64,000 bases of DNA from Gemmatimonadota bacterium. Its GTDB lineage: Bacteria > Gemmatimonadota > Gemmatimonadetes > Longimicrobiales > Gaopeijiaceae. Shown one piece after another: positions 10,601-18,574 of the stretch. The stretch covers positions 1-64,000 of the forward strand of contig JAJDXM010000046.1 of the NCBI GenBank assembly GCA_022823225.1. The letters are read 5' to 3'. The notes beneath the pieces were generated by a model. The model did not search any database, was not told where the DNA came from, and saw only the letters and a list, made by a program, of their open reading frames with translations. Each line of letters starts with the position of its first letter. Position 1 is the stretch's first letter. The translations under genes and the position numbers were made by a program.

Positions 10601-10979
10601 CCTGGAGTTCGAGCGCCCCCTGGACGAGTTCGGCGTTCAGGATCGCGGTCTCACCGGCTACGACGGTCACCTCCAGGGTCATTTCCTCGAACCCCAGAAT
10701 GGAAAACGTGACCTCGTGATCGCCGGCGGACACCCCCGGGATCAGGTAGCGTCCCGATGGCTGCGTAAGAACGCCGGTTGGGGCGCCGTCAAGCCGGACG
10801 AGCGCGGACTCGAGCAACTGCCCGGTCGCGACGTTCGTTACGGCACCGCTGATCGCTCCGGTCTGCGCCACCACGCTCTGCGCGGTAAGCAGGCAGACCA
10901 GCCCCGCCACCGGAACGAGAAGGGCCTTCCTTCTCCAGTCCCGGGATCTGCGGGAGTTGTTCTGTTTCGTTCCACTCAT
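7686..10979 (-). CDS. SusC/RagA family TonB-linked outer-membrane protein
   Basis: A 1097-residue TonB-dependent transporter. The start at 10979 has AGGAGG six bases upstream and begins a signal peptide cleaved near the SVVAQ site. Residues about 35-115 form a carboxypeptidase-regulatory-like domain, followed by an EIVVTG TonB-box-like motif and a plug domain ending in the SusC signature around GSRAANGVIQIFTKRG. The rest is beta-barrel, ending in a Phe-terminated strand (AQFTF). With the following SusD-like lipoprotein it forms an energised uptake pair in the outer membrane. A longer frame upstream of this start exists but has no signal sequence. Confidence 0.92.
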   Translation of the reverse strand: MSGTKQNNSRRSRDWRRKALLVPVAGLVCLLTAQSVVAQTGAISGAVTNVATGQLLESALVRLDGAPTGVLTQPSGRYLIPGVSAGDHEVTFSILGFEEMTLEVTVVAGETAILNAELVQGALELQEIVVTGVARGTPKVKLPFTVDKVDIADLPVPPVSAEGWLVGKVPGVKVQSTSGTPGSTSQIMLRAASSISGSETPLIIVDNVITTSSFDDIAALDIESFEIVKGAAGASMYGSRAANGVIQIFTKRGAGFGGRDYNRLQYRNETGVDQQVGRIPLSQNHPWKTDSEGYLVSVDGNRITDLSDPNIENPDLNGDGVHNSFADGEWPSHMPLYDHIDRIFQDGWLLTNYGVVEGRDGGTNYRTSFEHHRDMGIFPQFFDGFGRKGFRMNLDNNVRDGLTMNFSAVYTQNNNDQANVSFYGLTFMGPYVDLLARDPCTSPNDAVRQNCTGNEYPSNACPDEGCFYYEPDALAQASNPLYFAELSDPMTFNSDLKAAMNSRWNPTSWADVEAVFAVDRNFYNYHYLFPAGVPYNAEDGDAPSQGSTSRSNSRRQAVNAEVTASVSRAFGDLNTRTRARYLQRTQDYYYFYGYGSDFVAAGVPQLQNTDPDSRNASSSENTTREEGYFLITGLDYLGKYIFDGVVRRDGSSLFGASQRWATYYRTSFAYRPSMESWWPVPDQVNEFKVFFSRGTAGRRPGFSAQYETYVVSAGSIRPNVQGNKDIRPQLSTESEIGVNMVLFNRFSTSLVYAFKTDTDQILSVPLARSRGGFSSQTQNAGTLESNTIEYTLEAPILSTEDFSYNVRLNLDRSRSEITELNRPPYRTGTRYVREGEIYGAHYGVKWAKSCTDLPAGTDCSQFQVNDDGLMVWVGGANYTDGIAQGLWGTNSEGMTGQDVFQWGLPVRSYGQNYTRDTVCEERRQGAAGCTDFVYLGNTMPDLNFSMMHNFRWRGLALYALFDGELGVDVYNGTRQWAYRDNRSGDMDQGGRPDNLKKPIAYYQILYNTNADNDWFIEKSDYIKLRELSVTYSINPDWLDSMFAGRVAGAEVSLIGRNVYTLTEYTGFDPEVGGIISRVDGYQYPNPRRISLSAQFTF

Positions 10980-11271
10980 GGCCACCTCCTGGCGTTTGGC
11001 GGATTGATTCAGTCCGCTTCCGTCAAGCACCGGAGTGACCCCGACAGTGACTCCGCTACAGGACATGGCGGGCATGAATACGTGGCGGACCGGTCACTCG
11101 ACCGGGCCGCCGCATATCCGCACGGTTACGCCAGCATAATGGGGAGCCGCTTCCGAAAGCGCAAGTACTTTGTCAACCGCCCCCTCGCCATTGACTGCCG
11201 GAGGCGCCGGAAATACCCTGCCAGTCCTCGCGAACCGCGAGCAATCGATCCCTTGTCCGAACGGTCGTTCC
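10980..11271. other. divergent intergenic region, SusC versus S9 peptidase
   Basis: This 292-bp gap separates two divergent genes. A plausible sigma-70 promoter points toward the peptidase (see separate entry). Toward SusC I see a TTGACA near 11170 on the minus strand but no well-placed -10 box. I see no riboswitch. Confidence 0.4.
11191..11219 (+). promoter_or_regulatory. putative sigma-70 promoter for the S9 peptidase gene
   Basis: A TTGACT hexamer, a 17-bp spacer and TACCCT lie about 50 bases ahead of the peptidase ATG. Read by eye only. Confidence 0.35.
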
Positions 11272-13620
11272 ATGCGAAACACCCCCGGCTTTCCGACCGC
11301 AGCCGCGATCCTCGCGGCAGCCTCCATCGCGCCCGCGCCGCTGGCGGCGCAGCAGCCGGCCGTGACCGTCACGGCGGAAGACTACGCGCGAGCGGAGTCG
11401 TTTCTGGCGGCGTCCACCAACGGGCTGGTGTACGGCGCCTCGGTCCAGCCGAACTGGCTTCCCGGCGACCGCTTCTGGTACCGGAGCACCCTGCCGGGCG
11501 GCGCGGAGTTCATCCTGGTGGACGCGGCGGCCGGCACCCGGGTCCCGGCCTTCGACCACGAGCGGCTGGCCGCCGCCCTGAGCACGGCCACCGGCGACGC
11601 CGTCGAACCCCTCGGCCTTCCATTCCGCACCTTCGAACTGAGCGGCGACGGGGGAACGCTGACCGCCGGGGTCGGCGAGTCACGCCTGCGCTGTGACCTT
11701 TCCGCCTATCGCTGCGCCCCCGCGGCGCCCGCCCCGCAGACCGATCGCAACGCCATCACCTCGCCCGACGGGCGCATGGCCGCCTTCATCCGTGACCACA
11801 ACCTCTGGGGGCGGGACCTGGAGACGGGCGCGGAGAGCCCTCTTACGACGGACGGGATCGAGGACTACGGCTACGCGACCAACAACGCCGGGTGGGTCCG
11901 GCGCGACTCGCCGGTGCTGCTCTGGTCGCCGGGCTCGGACATGATCGCCACCTTCCAGCACGACGCGCGGGGGGTGGGGATGATGCACATGACGACGACC
12001 CGAGTGGGGCGTCCCGAACTGGCGTCGTGGAGGTATCCGCTGCCGGGCGACAGCCTCATCTTCCGCATCAGCCGGGTCGTGATCCACGTGGGCGACCCGG
12101 CGGGCGGGCGGCCCCACCGCGTCGTGCGCCTGCGGATGCCGCCGGATCCGCACCGGTCGTCGATCACAGACCACGTCGCCGGGCCGGGCGGGGTGTTCCT
12201 CGACGTCGAGTGGAGCGCGGACGGTTCACAGTTGGCCTTCCTGTCGAACTCGCGGGACCACAGGCGCGCGCGACTCCGCGTGGCCGATCCGGAGACCGGC
12301 GTGGTGCGGGACGTCCTCGAGGAGACCGAGGAGACCTTCTTCGAGTCCGGCTCCGGCACGGTGAACTGGCGCGTCCTGAAGGATTCGGACGAGGTCGTCT
12401 GGTTCTCGAAGCGCCACAACTGGGGCCACCTGTACATGTACGATCTCGGGAGCGGAGAGCTTCGGAGCCGGATCACCACCGGAGACTGGAACGTGCGGCA
12501 GCTGCTCCGCGTCGACGAGCAGTCCCGGATGCTCTATTTCACCGGGACGGGGCGGGAGAGCGGCGACCCCTACTTCCAGTACCTCTACCGGATCGGGATG
12601 GACGGCAGCGACCTCACCCTGCTCACCCCGGACAGCGCGAACCACACCGTTTCGCTGTCGCCTTCGGGGAAGTACTTCATCGACAGCCATTCGAGGCCGG
12701 ACACGCCGCCGGTGACCGTCCTGCGTGACATGGACGGCAACGTCGTGCTGGAGCTGGAGCGCGCGGACATCTCCGAGCTGCTCGCAACCGGATGGCGCCC
12801 GCCCGAGCCCTTCGTCGTAAAGGCGCGCGACGGGGCGACGGACCTCTACGGCCTCATGTACAGGCCGACCCGCTTCGATCCTTCGCGCTCCTACCCCGTC
12901 GTCAACTACCTGTACCCGGGACCCCAGTCCGGAAGCGTGGGCTCGCGCTCCTTCCGGGCGTCGCGCGGCGACAAGCAGGCGATCGCCGAGCTGGGGTTCA
13001 TCGTGGTGGAGGTCGACGCGATGGGGACACCGGGACGGTCCAAGGCCTTTCACGATACATACTATGGGAACATGGGCGACAACGGACTCCCGGATCAGGT
13101 CGGGATGATCCGGCAGCTCGGCGCGCGGCACCCATGGATGGATCTGGAACGGGTCGGCATCTGGGGGCACTCCGGCGGCGGTTTCGCAAGCACCGCCGGG
13201 ATCCTGCGCTACCCCGACTTCTACAAGGTTGCGGTTTCGCAGGCGGGCAATCACGACAACCGCAGCTACGAGGACGACTGGGGCGAGAAGTGGCAGGGAC
13301 TGCTGGAGACCCGACCCGACGGCACCACCAACTACGACAACCAGGCCAACCAGCTGATTGCCGGGAACCTGAAGGGCAGGCTCCTGCTCGCCCACGGCAC
13401 GATGGACACCAACGTTCCGCTGTACGGCACGCTGCTGGTCGTGGACGCGCTGATCGCCGCGGACAAGGACTTCGACCTGATCATGATGCCCAACCGCGGT
13501 CACGGATTCGGGAACGAGCCGTATATGATGAGGCGTCGCTGGGATTACTTCGTGCGGCACCTGCTCGGGGTCGAGCCGCCGCCGTACACCATCGGCGCGG
13601 GCCGCGGGCCCGTCAGCTGA
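11272..13620 (+). CDS. DPP IV-type prolyl oligopeptidase family serine peptidase (S9B)
   Basis: A 782-residue exported peptidase expected to cleave dipeptides, typically after Pro or Ala, from peptide N-termini in the periplasm or at the cell surface. A signal peptide ends near PLAAQ. An eight-bladed DPP IV N-terminal propeller covers about 80-480, and an alpha/beta hydrolase domain covers 520-770. The catalytic triad is visible: Ser634 in GHSGGG, Asp712 in GTMDTNVP and His744 in NRGHGF. The Ser-Asp and Asp-His spacings (78 and 32) equal those of human DPP IV (630/708/740). The chosen ATG starts the signal peptide; no strong ribosome-binding site is seen. It may degrade peptides for uptake by SusC/SusD systems. 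Confidence 0.92.
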   Translation: MRNTPGFPTAAAILAAASIAPAPLAAQQPAVTVTAEDYARAESFLAASTNGLVYGASVQPNWLPGDRFWYRSTLPGGAEFILVDAAAGTRVPAFDHERLAAALSTATGDAVEPLGLPFRTFELSGDGGTLTAGVGESRLRCDLSAYRCAPAAPAPQTDRNAITSPDGRMAAFIRDHNLWGRDLETGAESPLTTDGIEDYGYATNNAGWVRRDSPVLLWSPGSDMIATFQHDARGVGMMHMTTTRVGRPELASWRYPLPGDSLIFRISRVVIHVGDPAGGRPHRVVRLRMPPDPHRSSITDHVAGPGGVFLDVEWSADGSQLAFLSNSRDHRRARLRVADPETGVVRDVLEETEETFFESGSGTVNWRVLKDSDEVVWFSKRHNWGHLYMYDLGSGELRSRITTGDWNVRQLLRVDEQSRMLYFTGTGRESGDPYFQYLYRIGMDGSDLTLLTPDSANHTVSLSPSGKYFIDSHSRPDTPPVTVLRDMDGNVVLELERADISELLATGWRPPEPFVVKARDGATDLYGLMYRPTRFDPSRSYPVVNYLYPGPQSGSVGSRSFRASRGDKQAIAELGFIVVEVDAMGTPGRSKAFHDTYYGNMGDNGLPDQVGMIRQLGARHPWMDLERVGIWGHSGGGFASTAGILRYPDFYKVAVSQAGNHDNRSYEDDWGEKWQGLLETRPDGTTNYDNQANQLIAGNLKGRLLLAHGTMDTNVPLYGTLLVVDALIAADKDFDLIMMPNRGHGFGNEPYMMRRRWDYFVRHLLGVEPPPYTIGAGRGPVS

Positions 13621-13636
13621 CGGCCGCGAGCCCGGT

Positions 13637-13666
13637 TTGCAACTTTTTCGGGTCGCAGGCTAACAT
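13637..13666 (+). promoter_or_regulatory. putative sigma-70 promoter
   Basis: TTGCAA, an 18-bp spacer and TAACAT lie between the peptidase stop and the next gene. The implied transcript would begin near 13673, which argues for the downstream TTG start of the following gene. Confidence 0.4.
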
Positions 13667-13735
13667 ATCTAATTGGAACGCGGACGCATCCGGCTGATCG
13701 GCCGTCGCCCGCACACACGGAGAAAGGAACCGATT

Positions 13736-14479
13736 TTGGCCAGCCAGTCAGTCAGAGCTGTCCTGCTGGGCGCCCTGGCGTTCGCCGCGGCCGGCGCCCC
13801 CGAGTCGGCGCAGCGGCTGGCGGCCCAGGACGTCGCGCGCCCGTGGCATGTCGCCGTCTGGATGAAGGGGGGTCACCAGCAGAACTTTGGCTACTTCGCG
13901 CAGTCCCAGCCCTCGGACATTCCCGACCTTCAGAACTATCTGTCGCAGTTCCGGGTCGAGCCGGCGAATCTGGTGGGCGCGGGGGTCGAGGTGCGCTTCC
14001 CGGAGCAGAGCATGGGCGTGCGTCTCGGGTGGGAGAGATCCGCCGTGACGGACGCGATCGGCAGGCTGGGAATCTGCAACGTGCTGGAGGGGCCGATCTG
14101 CGAGCCTGAGGTCGCCACGGCCCAGTTCCAGGCGCTCATGGGGGAATTCCGCTTCCTGATGCGGCAGAGAGCCGACCCCATCCGCCCCCTGTTCCTGGTA
14201 GGAGCCTCGATGCGGGAGATGGCCTTCGATACCCCCCCTTGCGATCCCGGCGCGGATGATCCGCTGATCTGCACGACCATCGTCGCGCTGTATGACAACC
14301 CGGTGCCGCACTTCTATCTGCGGATCGGCCTCGGGTTGGAGGCTACGCCGGGCCCGGTGGTCGTGAACTTTACGGGGAGCGCGGGGACCGGACGCTACGG
14401 AAGCGGCACCGACCACGTCCACGGCCAGTGGTACAACGAGTTCCGCTTCGAGCTCTCGGCCGGATACGTCGTCTACTAG
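13736..14479 (+). CDS. secreted protein of unknown function, possible outer-membrane barrel
   Basis: A 247-residue protein if translation starts at the TTG at 13736, which has AAAGGA about seven bases upstream and directly begins a signal peptide (hydrophobic core, cleavage near RLAAQ). An earlier in-frame start at 13673 lacks these. The mature part alternates short polar and hydrophobic stretches with Gly and aromatic residues (for example VGAGVEVRFP and FYLRIGLGLEATPGP), consistent with a small beta-barrel. Two Cys pairs near the middle could form disulfides. It ends ten bases before the GWxTD gene, so the two are probably co-transcribed. Confidence 0.7.
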   Translation: MASQSVRAVLLGALAFAAAGAPESAQRLAAQDVARPWHVAVWMKGGHQQNFGYFAQSQPSDIPDLQNYLSQFRVEPANLVGAGVEVRFPEQSMGVRLGWERSAVTDAIGRLGICNVLEGPICEPEVATAQFQALMGEFRFLMRQRADPIRPLFLVGASMREMAFDTPPCDPGADDPLICTTIVALYDNPVPHFYLRIGLGLEATPGPVVVNFTGSAGTGRYGSGTDHVHGQWYNEFRFELSAGYVVY

Positions 14480-14488
14480 CGAGGTGAC

Positions 14489-16402
14489 ATGAGGATGGTA
14501 CGCGTGACCCTGACTTGCTGCGCGGCGCTCTGGGCGGCACTGGCGGCGCCGGTTCCGGATCTGTCGGCGATGGCGGGCGCGCCTCGGGAGCAGAGTCCGG
14601 CCGCGGACGCGTACGAGCGCGGGCAGGAGCTGATCCGGGCGGGCAACCCCGAGGGCGCGCTCGTGCTGTGGACGGCGCTCCAGGACAGCCTGTGGGAGAC
14701 CGGGGCGGAGGATCCGCGCATCGGCGTGGCCTTCGTGCAGACCGTCGCGGAGTACGGCCTCGACGAATACCGCGAGGTCGGCTCCCAGATCTTCAACGTG
14801 TCGTTTTCCGGCCGGGCCGCGGCCAGTGAGGCGGGCAGGGACGAGATCCTCGCCGAGGGCCGGCGCACCTTCGCCCTGATGGACTCCGTCCTCGCCGCGA
14901 TCTGGCTGCGGGCCGGCGAGAGCGACCCCGGCATGCTGGCCCGGACGATCAAGAGATTCTGGGTCGAGCGCGACCCGACGCCGACCACGACGCTGAACGA
15001 GCGCCTGTTCGAGCACTGGGAGCGGGTCGTGCACGCGCGCCGGAACTACGTCTACAATCGCTCCTCGCCGTACCGCACCGACGACCGCGGGATCTTCTAC
15101 GTGAAGTACGGCGAACCCGACCGCATCGTCGCGGGGACCCTGACGATCAGCCCCTTCGACAGGAGCCGTCTGGGCGTGTCGATCGCCGACGTCGTCGCGG
15201 TCGACCTGGCGCCGCGGTATGAAATCTGGCGCTATGCCAACATCGACACCCCCAACTTCACCTATTTCCTCTTCGGCAACGTCGACCAGACGGGCCCCTT
15301 CGAGTACGTGAAGGGACTGAGCGATATCCTCGGCCCCAATGTCCGGACCCAGAGGATCAACGGGATGCGCGCGCAGTACTATCTGGAGTACTTCTACTAC
15401 ATCGAGCTCGGCGGCCGGATGGGCGGCCCCTACGGCGACCGTCTCGCCGAACTGGAGTCGCTGTGGGGCCAGGCCAGGCTGCCCCCCGAAGGCGTCCTCG
15501 AGGCGCGGTCGGCCGACCACGCGCTGGACGACACCCGCGAGGCGCAGCGGCCCAAGGTGCCTTCGCACTCCGAGTTCGACGACTCCCGCAAGAGCGAGCT
15601 TTCGGCCCAGGTGGCCCGGGTGATGGTCGACCAGGAGCCGCGCCTGCTCCTGTTCGCCGTTTCATCGCCGCGCTGGATACCCACGATCGAGCGGGGCGAA
15701 CTGGGCGGCGGAATCGCGCTCGCGCCCTTCTCGGCGTCGCACACGGTCGTCATGCGCGACCAGAGCCTGAACGAGATCGGGCGGGCCTCGATGGTCGCGG
15801 TGGACGAGGTTGGAGAGATCACCACGGTGCAGCTTCGCCACCTGCCCCAGATCGGACACCTGACCGTGGCGGCGGAGCATGTCATCGAGGGACAGGACCT
15901 CGAGGACGCCGAAGAGGTCGGCGTGCTGCCCGGACACCGGCATTTCGCCGTGGGTCCGCTCCTGCGGCGGGACAGCGTCGCGCTGGAGGTGAGCGACCTG
16001 ATCGTGGGGATTCCCCCGGAGTCGATCGCGGGACTCGACGGCATGCCGCTGCCGCTCCTGCCCGCCACGCAGTTCTCGCGGGCCGATCCCGTGCGGGTCT
16101 TCTTCGACATCTATCAACCCACCGGAGCCGAAGCCGGCGAGACGGCCCCCTTCAACATTCGCGTCCTCGTCTTCCCCTTCACCAGTCTGGCCTCGCCGGA
16201 GGAGCTGCTCCGGACCGAGGGTGCCGGGCGCACCGCCATTACGCTCGCCGTGGAGTCCGAAGCGCCGACGAGCCGCCACTACTTCGATCTCGACCTCCGC
16301 AACGAGACCCCGGGGCTGCAACAACTGGTGCTGGAGGTTACCGACCCTCGCACCGGGGCCTCCCGGGTGAGGGCGGTCGCGATTACCCTGCTGGCGAGGT
16401 AG
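14489..16402 (+). CDS. GWxTD domain-containing exported protein
   Basis: A 637-residue protein with an N-terminal signal peptide. Residues roughly 40-150 look alpha-helical (TPR-like: 'AYERGQELIRAGNPEGALVLW'). A segment near 150-200 contains RFWVERDPTPTTTLNE and, soon after, GIFYVKYGEPDRI, which together mark the GWxTD domain found mainly in Gemmatimonadota, Acidobacteriota and related phyla. The C-terminal half is rich in beta-strand-like sequence. Molecular function of this family is not known. It follows a small secreted protein by nine bases. Confidence 0.85.
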   Translation: MRMVRVTLTCCAALWAALAAPVPDLSAMAGAPREQSPAADAYERGQELIRAGNPEGALVLWTALQDSLWETGAEDPRIGVAFVQTVAEYGLDEYREVGSQIFNVSFSGRAAASEAGRDEILAEGRRTFALMDSVLAAIWLRAGESDPGMLARTIKRFWVERDPTPTTTLNERLFEHWERVVHARRNYVYNRSSPYRTDDRGIFYVKYGEPDRIVAGTLTISPFDRSRLGVSIADVVAVDLAPRYEIWRYANIDTPNFTYFLFGNVDQTGPFEYVKGLSDILGPNVRTQRINGMRAQYYLEYFYYIELGGRMGGPYGDRLAELESLWGQARLPPEGVLEARSADHALDDTREAQRPKVPSHSEFDDSRKSELSAQVARVMVDQEPRLLLFAVSSPRWIPTIERGELGGGIALAPFSASHTVVMRDQSLNEIGRASMVAVDEVGEITTVQLRHLPQIGHLTVAAEHVIEGQDLEDAEEVGVLPGHRHFAVGPLLRRDSVALEVSDLIVGIPPESIAGLDGMPLPLLPATQFSRADPVRVFFDIYQPTGAEAGETAPFNIRVLVFPFTSLASPEELLRTEGAGRTAITLAVESEAPTSRHYFDLDLRNETPGLQQLVLEVTDPRTGASRVRAVAITLLAR

Positions 16403-16404
16403 GG

Positions 16405-16451
16405 GGCGGCTGTACGCGGGCTGCCGCCAGTTCCGCGGACAGTCGCCGCGG
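16405..16451. terminator. paired inverted repeats between convergent genes
   Basis: Two GC-rich inverted repeats sit in the 72-bp convergent gap: GGCGGC/GCCGCC at 16405-16428 and CCGCGG/CCGCGG at 16433-16451. They could end transcription from both sides, but neither has a T-tract. Confidence 0.3.
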
Positions 16452-16474
16452 GGCCCCGGGAGCGGCGAATCGCC

Positions 16475-18469
16475 TCAGCAGGTCCGGCAGTTGTGGCTGT
16501 TCGCTGAACCCAGCTTTTCCAGGAGCGCGACCGTCGGCGGCAGCGGCGAAACGCGCTGTACGGGTCCGTTGGCCAGGTCGGCGACCGTCTGTCCCCGCCG
16601 GCTCACCGCGCGGATGTCGGCCCCGTTCTCCACGAGGTAGAGGATGACGTCGTGGTCGCCGCGCGCGGCCGCGTGATGGAGCGCCGTGTAGCCGTTGTGG
16701 TCGCGCTGGTTGACATCGGCGCCCAGTTCCTCGACGAGGTACCGCACCGCCGGCAGCCATCCGTGCGGAACGTGCCGGTGCGCGTTGCCCGCGAACCCTT
16801 CCCCATACCCGACGCCCGACGCGGCGTGGATGGGCCACACCCCCGGGCCGCCGGCCCGAACCGGCGGAAAGCCCGAGATGTCCGGCTCCAGGGCGCGGAG
16901 TGAATCCGCCACCTCGGCGGCCCGTACCAGGACGGCGCGCGTGTCGTCGTCCGCGGCGGCCAGCAGGTCATCGGGGAAGTCGCCGCGCCGGTCCTCCGGC
17001 AGGTCGTCCCGGACCGACTGCAGGAGCGCGACGCGGGCGGAGTCGGCCAGCTCGGCCCAGGTGGAATCGGAGTCGAGCTCCGTCCGGTTCCGGCGGGCCA
17101 GCTGCTCGTCCGGGGTGAGGCGGCGGCGCGGCGCGGGGGCGAGGGTAGCCACCGCGGGATCCGCGCCGTGCTCGGCCAGCAGGTGCATCGCGTCGACATC
17201 GGTCGCGTAGGCCGCGCGCCAGAAGGCCGTCGCCCCCGCCGTATTGACCAGCCCGCAGTTGCCGTTGCCGCACCCGCTGTACACCATGTACCAGGGGTGG
17301 ACCGTGAGACGGACGTCCGGGTCGGCGCCCTTTTCGAGGAGCGCCGCCATCACGTCCAGGTAGGTGGCCTTCTGGAGGCCCATCTCCTGGGGCTGGGGGT
17401 AGCGGGTGCGGGGCTGCCAGCGCGCGTTCACGGCCGCCCAGAGAGGGGTGGCGCCGTTGAGCGTGGCGGCGATGTTCGGGTCCGCGCCCCGGTCGACGAG
17501 GTTGAGCGCCAGATCGAACTGGCCGTTGATCGTGGCCATGAGCAGCGGCGTCGTGCCGTCGCTCAGAGAAGGCTGGTCGATTGCCGCGCCCCCGTCGAGG
17601 AGCGCCTCGGCCGCCTCGGTGTGTCCCTGGCGGGCCGCGTGCAGGAGGGCCGTGAGCCCACCCTTGCCGGTGATGCTCGGGCGCCGCGCGTTCTGCTGTT
17701 CGTCTTCTTCCTCGTCCTCCTCCGGTTCGGGGAGTCCCTCTTCGTAGACCGACCGCGAGGCGCGCACCGCCGCCTGGAACTCGCTCGCGGTGGGCTCGCG
17801 GTTGCCGCCCGTGAGCGCCGTGACCGCTTCGCCGCGGCGCCGGCCCGCGAGCCGGTCCAGCGCGGAGATGGTCTGCAGATCCTCCAGCTTGCTGGCGACG
17901 GCCGGGTCGGCCCCGGCCGCGAGCAGGGCGCGAATGGCGTCGGCGCGGTTCGCGGCCGCCGCGAAGATGAGCGGCGTCTGTGCCCACGCCGCCTCGCGCG
18001 CGTTCGGATCGGCGCCCCGCTCCGCGAGGGCCGTGACCAGTTCGGACGAGCCCGCGGCGGCGGCAAGGTGGAGCGGGGTGGTGCCGGCGGCGGTGGTGGC
18101 TGCTGCGTCGGCACCGGCGTCGAGGAGGAGTGTCGCAACCGCCGCGCTCCCGCTGCGCGCGGCCACGTGCAGCGGCGTGTAGCCGCCGATGCGGGTGACC
18201 GGCTCGATGGCCGCCCCCGCGTAGAGGAGCATCCGCGCGAGATCCGCGTCGCCGCGCTCGGCGGCCCAGTGCAGCGCGGTCATGCCGTCTCCCTGCGCGG
18301 CGTTGACGTCGGCGCCGTCGGCGAGCAGAGCGCGCACCGCGGCAAGGTCTCCCCGCATGGCCGCGTCGGCAACCGGGGAATCGGCGGGGGCGGGGGCGGA
18401 TGCCAGCAGCGCGCCCGCGAGCGCCGCCGCGAGCAGGCCGCGGGCTGCCAGGGTGTTTGAGGTCTTCAC
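16475..18469 (-). CDS. secreted ankyrin-repeat protein
   Basis: A 664-residue protein starting at a GTG with GGAGGG upstream and a clear signal peptide (MKTSNTLAARG, Ala/Leu-rich core). Ankyrin repeats with the DG.TALHWAA..GD / LL..GAD.N pattern run from about residue 35 to 215 and again from 275 to 430. A less repetitive stretch with charged helices (about 440-560) is followed by two final repeats (YLVEELGADVNQRDHNGYTALHHAAARGD). The C-terminus ends CRTC. Ankyrin repeats bind proteins; export suggests a periplasmic or surface partner. It follows the DUF1552 and DUF1592 genes on the same strand and is likely part of the same system. Confidence 0.85.
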   Translation of the reverse strand: MKTSNTLAARGLLAAALAGALLASAPAPADSPVADAAMRGDLAAVRALLADGADVNAAQGDGMTALHWAAERGDADLARMLLYAGAAIEPVTRIGGYTPLHVAARSGSAAVATLLLDAGADAAATTAAGTTPLHLAAAAGSSELVTALAERGADPNAREAAWAQTPLIFAAAANRADAIRALLAAGADPAVASKLEDLQTISALDRLAGRRRGEAVTALTGGNREPTASEFQAAVRASRSVYEEGLPEPEEDEEEDEQQNARRPSITGKGGLTALLHAARQGHTEAAEALLDGGAAIDQPSLSDGTTPLLMATINGQFDLALNLVDRGADPNIAATLNGATPLWAAVNARWQPRTRYPQPQEMGLQKATYLDVMAALLEKGADPDVRLTVHPWYMVYSGCGNGNCGLVNTAGATAFWRAAYATDVDAMHLLAEHGADPAVATLAPAPRRRLTPDEQLARRNRTELDSDSTWAELADSARVALLQSVRDDLPEDRRGDFPDDLLAAADDDTRAVLVRAAEVADSLRALEPDISGFPPVRAGGPGVWPIHAASGVGYGEGFAGNAHRHVPHGWLPAVRYLVEELGADVNQRDHNGYTALHHAAARGDHDVILYLVENGADIRAVSRRGQTVADLANGPVQRVSPLPPTVALLEKLGSANSHNCRTC

Positions 18470-18574
18470 GGTGCCGCTATCCCTCCGTTGATGCAGTCCG
18501 CGGACAAAGCCGCCCGAGCGGCGAGGCGCCGGGCTGGCGAGGCGGGACGAAAGGCGCATCCTGTCCACGGGCTG

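Noticed and set aside
11150-11180. TTGACA on the minus strand as a promoter for the first susC
   Set aside because: No -10-like hexamer is found at 16-19 bases; the nearest AT-rich stretch is too far away.
7482-11696. Very long open frame on the plus strand, antisense to SusC and SusD
   Set aside because: Its translation is Val/Arg/His-rich low-complexity sequence without domains or signal peptide, the usual shadow of a high-GC gene on the other strand; SusC/SusD have clear homology and ribosome-binding sites.
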